From NCBI GenBank assembly GCA_019245255.1, contig JAFARV010000420.1:1-7636 (forward strand): a DNA stretch of 7,636 nt, given 5' to 3'. The notes beneath the pieces were generated by a model, which saw only the letters and a program-made list of their open reading frames with translations, was not told where the DNA came from and did not search any database. The stretch is from Acidobacteriaceae bacterium. Its GTDB lineage: Bacteria > Acidobacteriota > Terriglobia > Bryobacterales > Bryobacteraceae. Below, in pieces: positions 6,704 through 7,636 of this stretch (its first letter is position 1; the number at the start of each line of letters is the position of its first letter). The translations under genes and the position numbers were made by a program.

Positions 6704-6912
6704 GCGGTGCGTTGGATTAAAGACTCCTTCGCGTCCTCAAGCGCAGCAATAGCCATATCCCTGGTTACGCCAGGAAATTGCTTTAGGAATTCGTCCAATG
6801 GGTCGCCAGCTTCGAGGTAGTCGAGCAATGCCTGGAATGGCACACGTGTTCCACGAAATACCGGTTCACCGCGAAGGATCTCTGCGTCTTTCACGATGAT
6901 CGGTTCGGACAT
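6700..6912 (-). CDS. DUF433 family antitoxin-like protein
   Basis: A 70-residue protein matching DUF433 (PF04255) over its whole length: an IIVKDAEILRGEPVFRGTRV core (5-24), where G-x-P-V-x-R-GTRVP is the hallmark, then LLDYLEAGDPLDEFLKQFP (29-47) and a C-terminal helix DMAIAALEDAKESL (52-65). DUF433 proteins are small winged-helix-like DNA-binding proteins that usually sit upstream of a DUF5615/PIN-like partner as the antitoxin of a VapBC-like pair and repress their own operon. I chose ATG 6912 (MSEPIIV); the longer frame from TTG 6930 adds six residues of no family value. No strong ribosome binding site is visible. It lies 24 bp after the stop of the upstream dockerin-tailed gene on the same strand. 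Its toxin partner is reduced to a stub, so it looks like an orphan antitoxin. Confidence 0.85.
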   Translation of the reverse strand: MSEPIIVKDAEILRGEPVFRGTRVPFQALLDYLEAGDPLDEFLKQFPGVTRDMAIAALEDAKESLIQRTA

Positions 6913-6936
6913 AACACCAGTCTCGCGCAAACACCG

Positions 6937-7636
6937 TTACTGGACCGAGCAACTGCCGCCGAGAGCAGCGGCTGTGAGTGCTTTTACGGTTTCGCTGTTG
7001 CAGGCGGAAAACGTGCAGGGAAGGATCCCAAGCGCCTGGTTGACGCCGATCTGTACGTCGAGAACATTTACGACGCCGTCATTGTTGAGATCGCATTTGT
7101 TGACTACCGGGGGCGGCTGCGACGGAGGTGGGGATGGTGGCCCAGACGCGCCCGTTACGGTGCCTCGCGGGATGACCGCCCAATGGGGATTGTCGTTGAA
7201 GCCAGAATCGGGCAAAACGTTCGCGGCCATAAAATTCCAGGCCGCCGGCCCGTTGGGCTGGCCGGTCAAATAGGAAGCTGCCGCCATCGCAAGAGCCGAA
7301 TAGTTTTCTGGCGGAGAGTTGTCTGTTCCTGGTGGGGCGTATCCGCTTGTAAGATCCTGCCAGGACTCGAGCCAGCCAGTTTTTAGCGCTGCATAAGAAC
7401 TGAAGTACTGGCCGGTAGCCAGACTGATGGTGGGCACGCGGCCCGTAAAGGCGAGGCGCGGATTGCTGCCCGGATCGGTAATCAGGCCAACGAAGAATTG
7501 ACCGTACCAGTTCACCAGGTTGTCGACCGGATAGCCTAATTCATCGCCGCGACCAAGGACGACCATCAGGTAATCGGCGCTAAATTCGCTCTCCGCTTCT
7601 TGTACGGTTGGAGAATACATCCACCAGCTATTTGAG
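6937..7636 (-). CDS. Probable exported protein with dockerin-like C-terminus (3' part only)
   Basis: The frame is open at the right edge, so the N-terminus and any signal peptide are outside the window; 232 codons are visible. The first 155 or so residues contain motifs such as GRGDELGYPVDNLVNWYGQF and many Trp/Tyr/Gly/Asn residues but match no domain I recognise. A proline/serine linker (PPSPPPSQPPP) follows, then CDLNNDGVVNVLDVQIGVNQALG, a dockerin type I-like calcium loop with ligand positions D, N, D, N and D. The matching second half keeps only the skeleton C...ALGG-C and lacks the Asp/Asn ligands. Paired motifs of this kind end many secreted Acidobacteriota proteins. No PEP-CTERM anchor is present; the protein ends GGSCSVQ. 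An exported location is inferred from the linker, cysteines and dockerin-like repeat. The function of the main domain is unknown. Confidence 0.7.
   Translation of the reverse strand, partial: SNSWWMYSPTVQEAESEFSADYLMVVLGRGDELGYPVDNLVNWYGQFFVGLITDPGSNPRLAFTGRVPTISLATGQYFSSYAALKTGWLESWQDLTSGYAPPGTDNSPPENYSALAMAAASYLTGQPNGPAAWNFMAANVLPDSGFNDNPHWAVIPRGTVTGASGPPSPPPSQPPPVVNKCDLNNDGVVNVLDVQIGVNQALGILPCTFSACNSETVKALTAAALGGSCSVQ
7057..7092 (-). other. Dockerin/EF-hand-like calcium-binding loop
   Basis: These codons encode DLNNDGVVNVLD, fitting the D-x-N-x-D-G-x-x-N-x-x-D calcium loop of dockerin type I repeats. It is the only complete loop; the following half-repeat has lost its acidic ligands. Confidence 0.7.

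Noticed and set aside
6937..7000. PEP-CTERM anchor on the dockerin-tailed protein
   Set aside because: The C-terminus ends GGSCSVQ without a PEP motif, hydrophobic helix or basic tail.

Overview
The window is a bacterial chromosomal segment, G+C-rich by eye, dominated by a surface-polysaccharide (glycan assembly) locus. The proline-rich linker followed by a dockerin-like DLNNDG...ALG / ALGG-C tail on the protein at the right edge is a style I associate with Acidobacteriota (Solibacter/Bryobacter type). The exosortase-A type O-glycosylation ligase fits an environmental Gram-negative. The taxonomic call is an inference, not proven by any marker gene here.

Layout. Bases 1-5283 hold five tightly packed minus-strand genes, read right to left: a Wzx-type flippase (3808-5283), a polytopic ligase/polymerase of the exosortase-A-associated family (2478-3788), two GT-B family 4 glycosyltransferases (1291-2487 and 168-1304), and the first 47 codons of an OafA-like membrane acyltransferase that runs off the left edge (1-141). 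Junctions are +19, -10, -14 and +26 bp, so this looks like one translationally coupled operon. A 149-bp divergent intergenic region (5284-5432) separates it from a second OafA-like acyltransferase on the plus strand (5433-6656).

Right of that, on the minus strand, lie a DUF433 antitoxin-like gene (6700-6912) and, joined to it by an ATGA overlap, a 16-codon stub (6653-6703). The stub reads like the first residues of a DUF5615 PIN-like toxin and stops exactly where it meets the acyltransferase stop codon. The right edge (6937-7636) is the 3' part of a gene for a probable exported protein with a dockerin-like C-terminus.

How the genes work together: the two glycosyltransferases would extend a lipid-linked glycan in the cytoplasm, the flippase would move it across the inner membrane, the ligase would polymerise it or transfer it to an acceptor (in exosortase systems, possibly sorted exported proteins), and the acyltransferases would add acyl groups such as acetyl. 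The junction at about 6653 looks like the border between this locus and older flanking DNA whose toxin gene was destroyed. No stretch over 300 bases lacks a gene. I saw no tRNA, rRNA, CRISPR array or insertion sequence.
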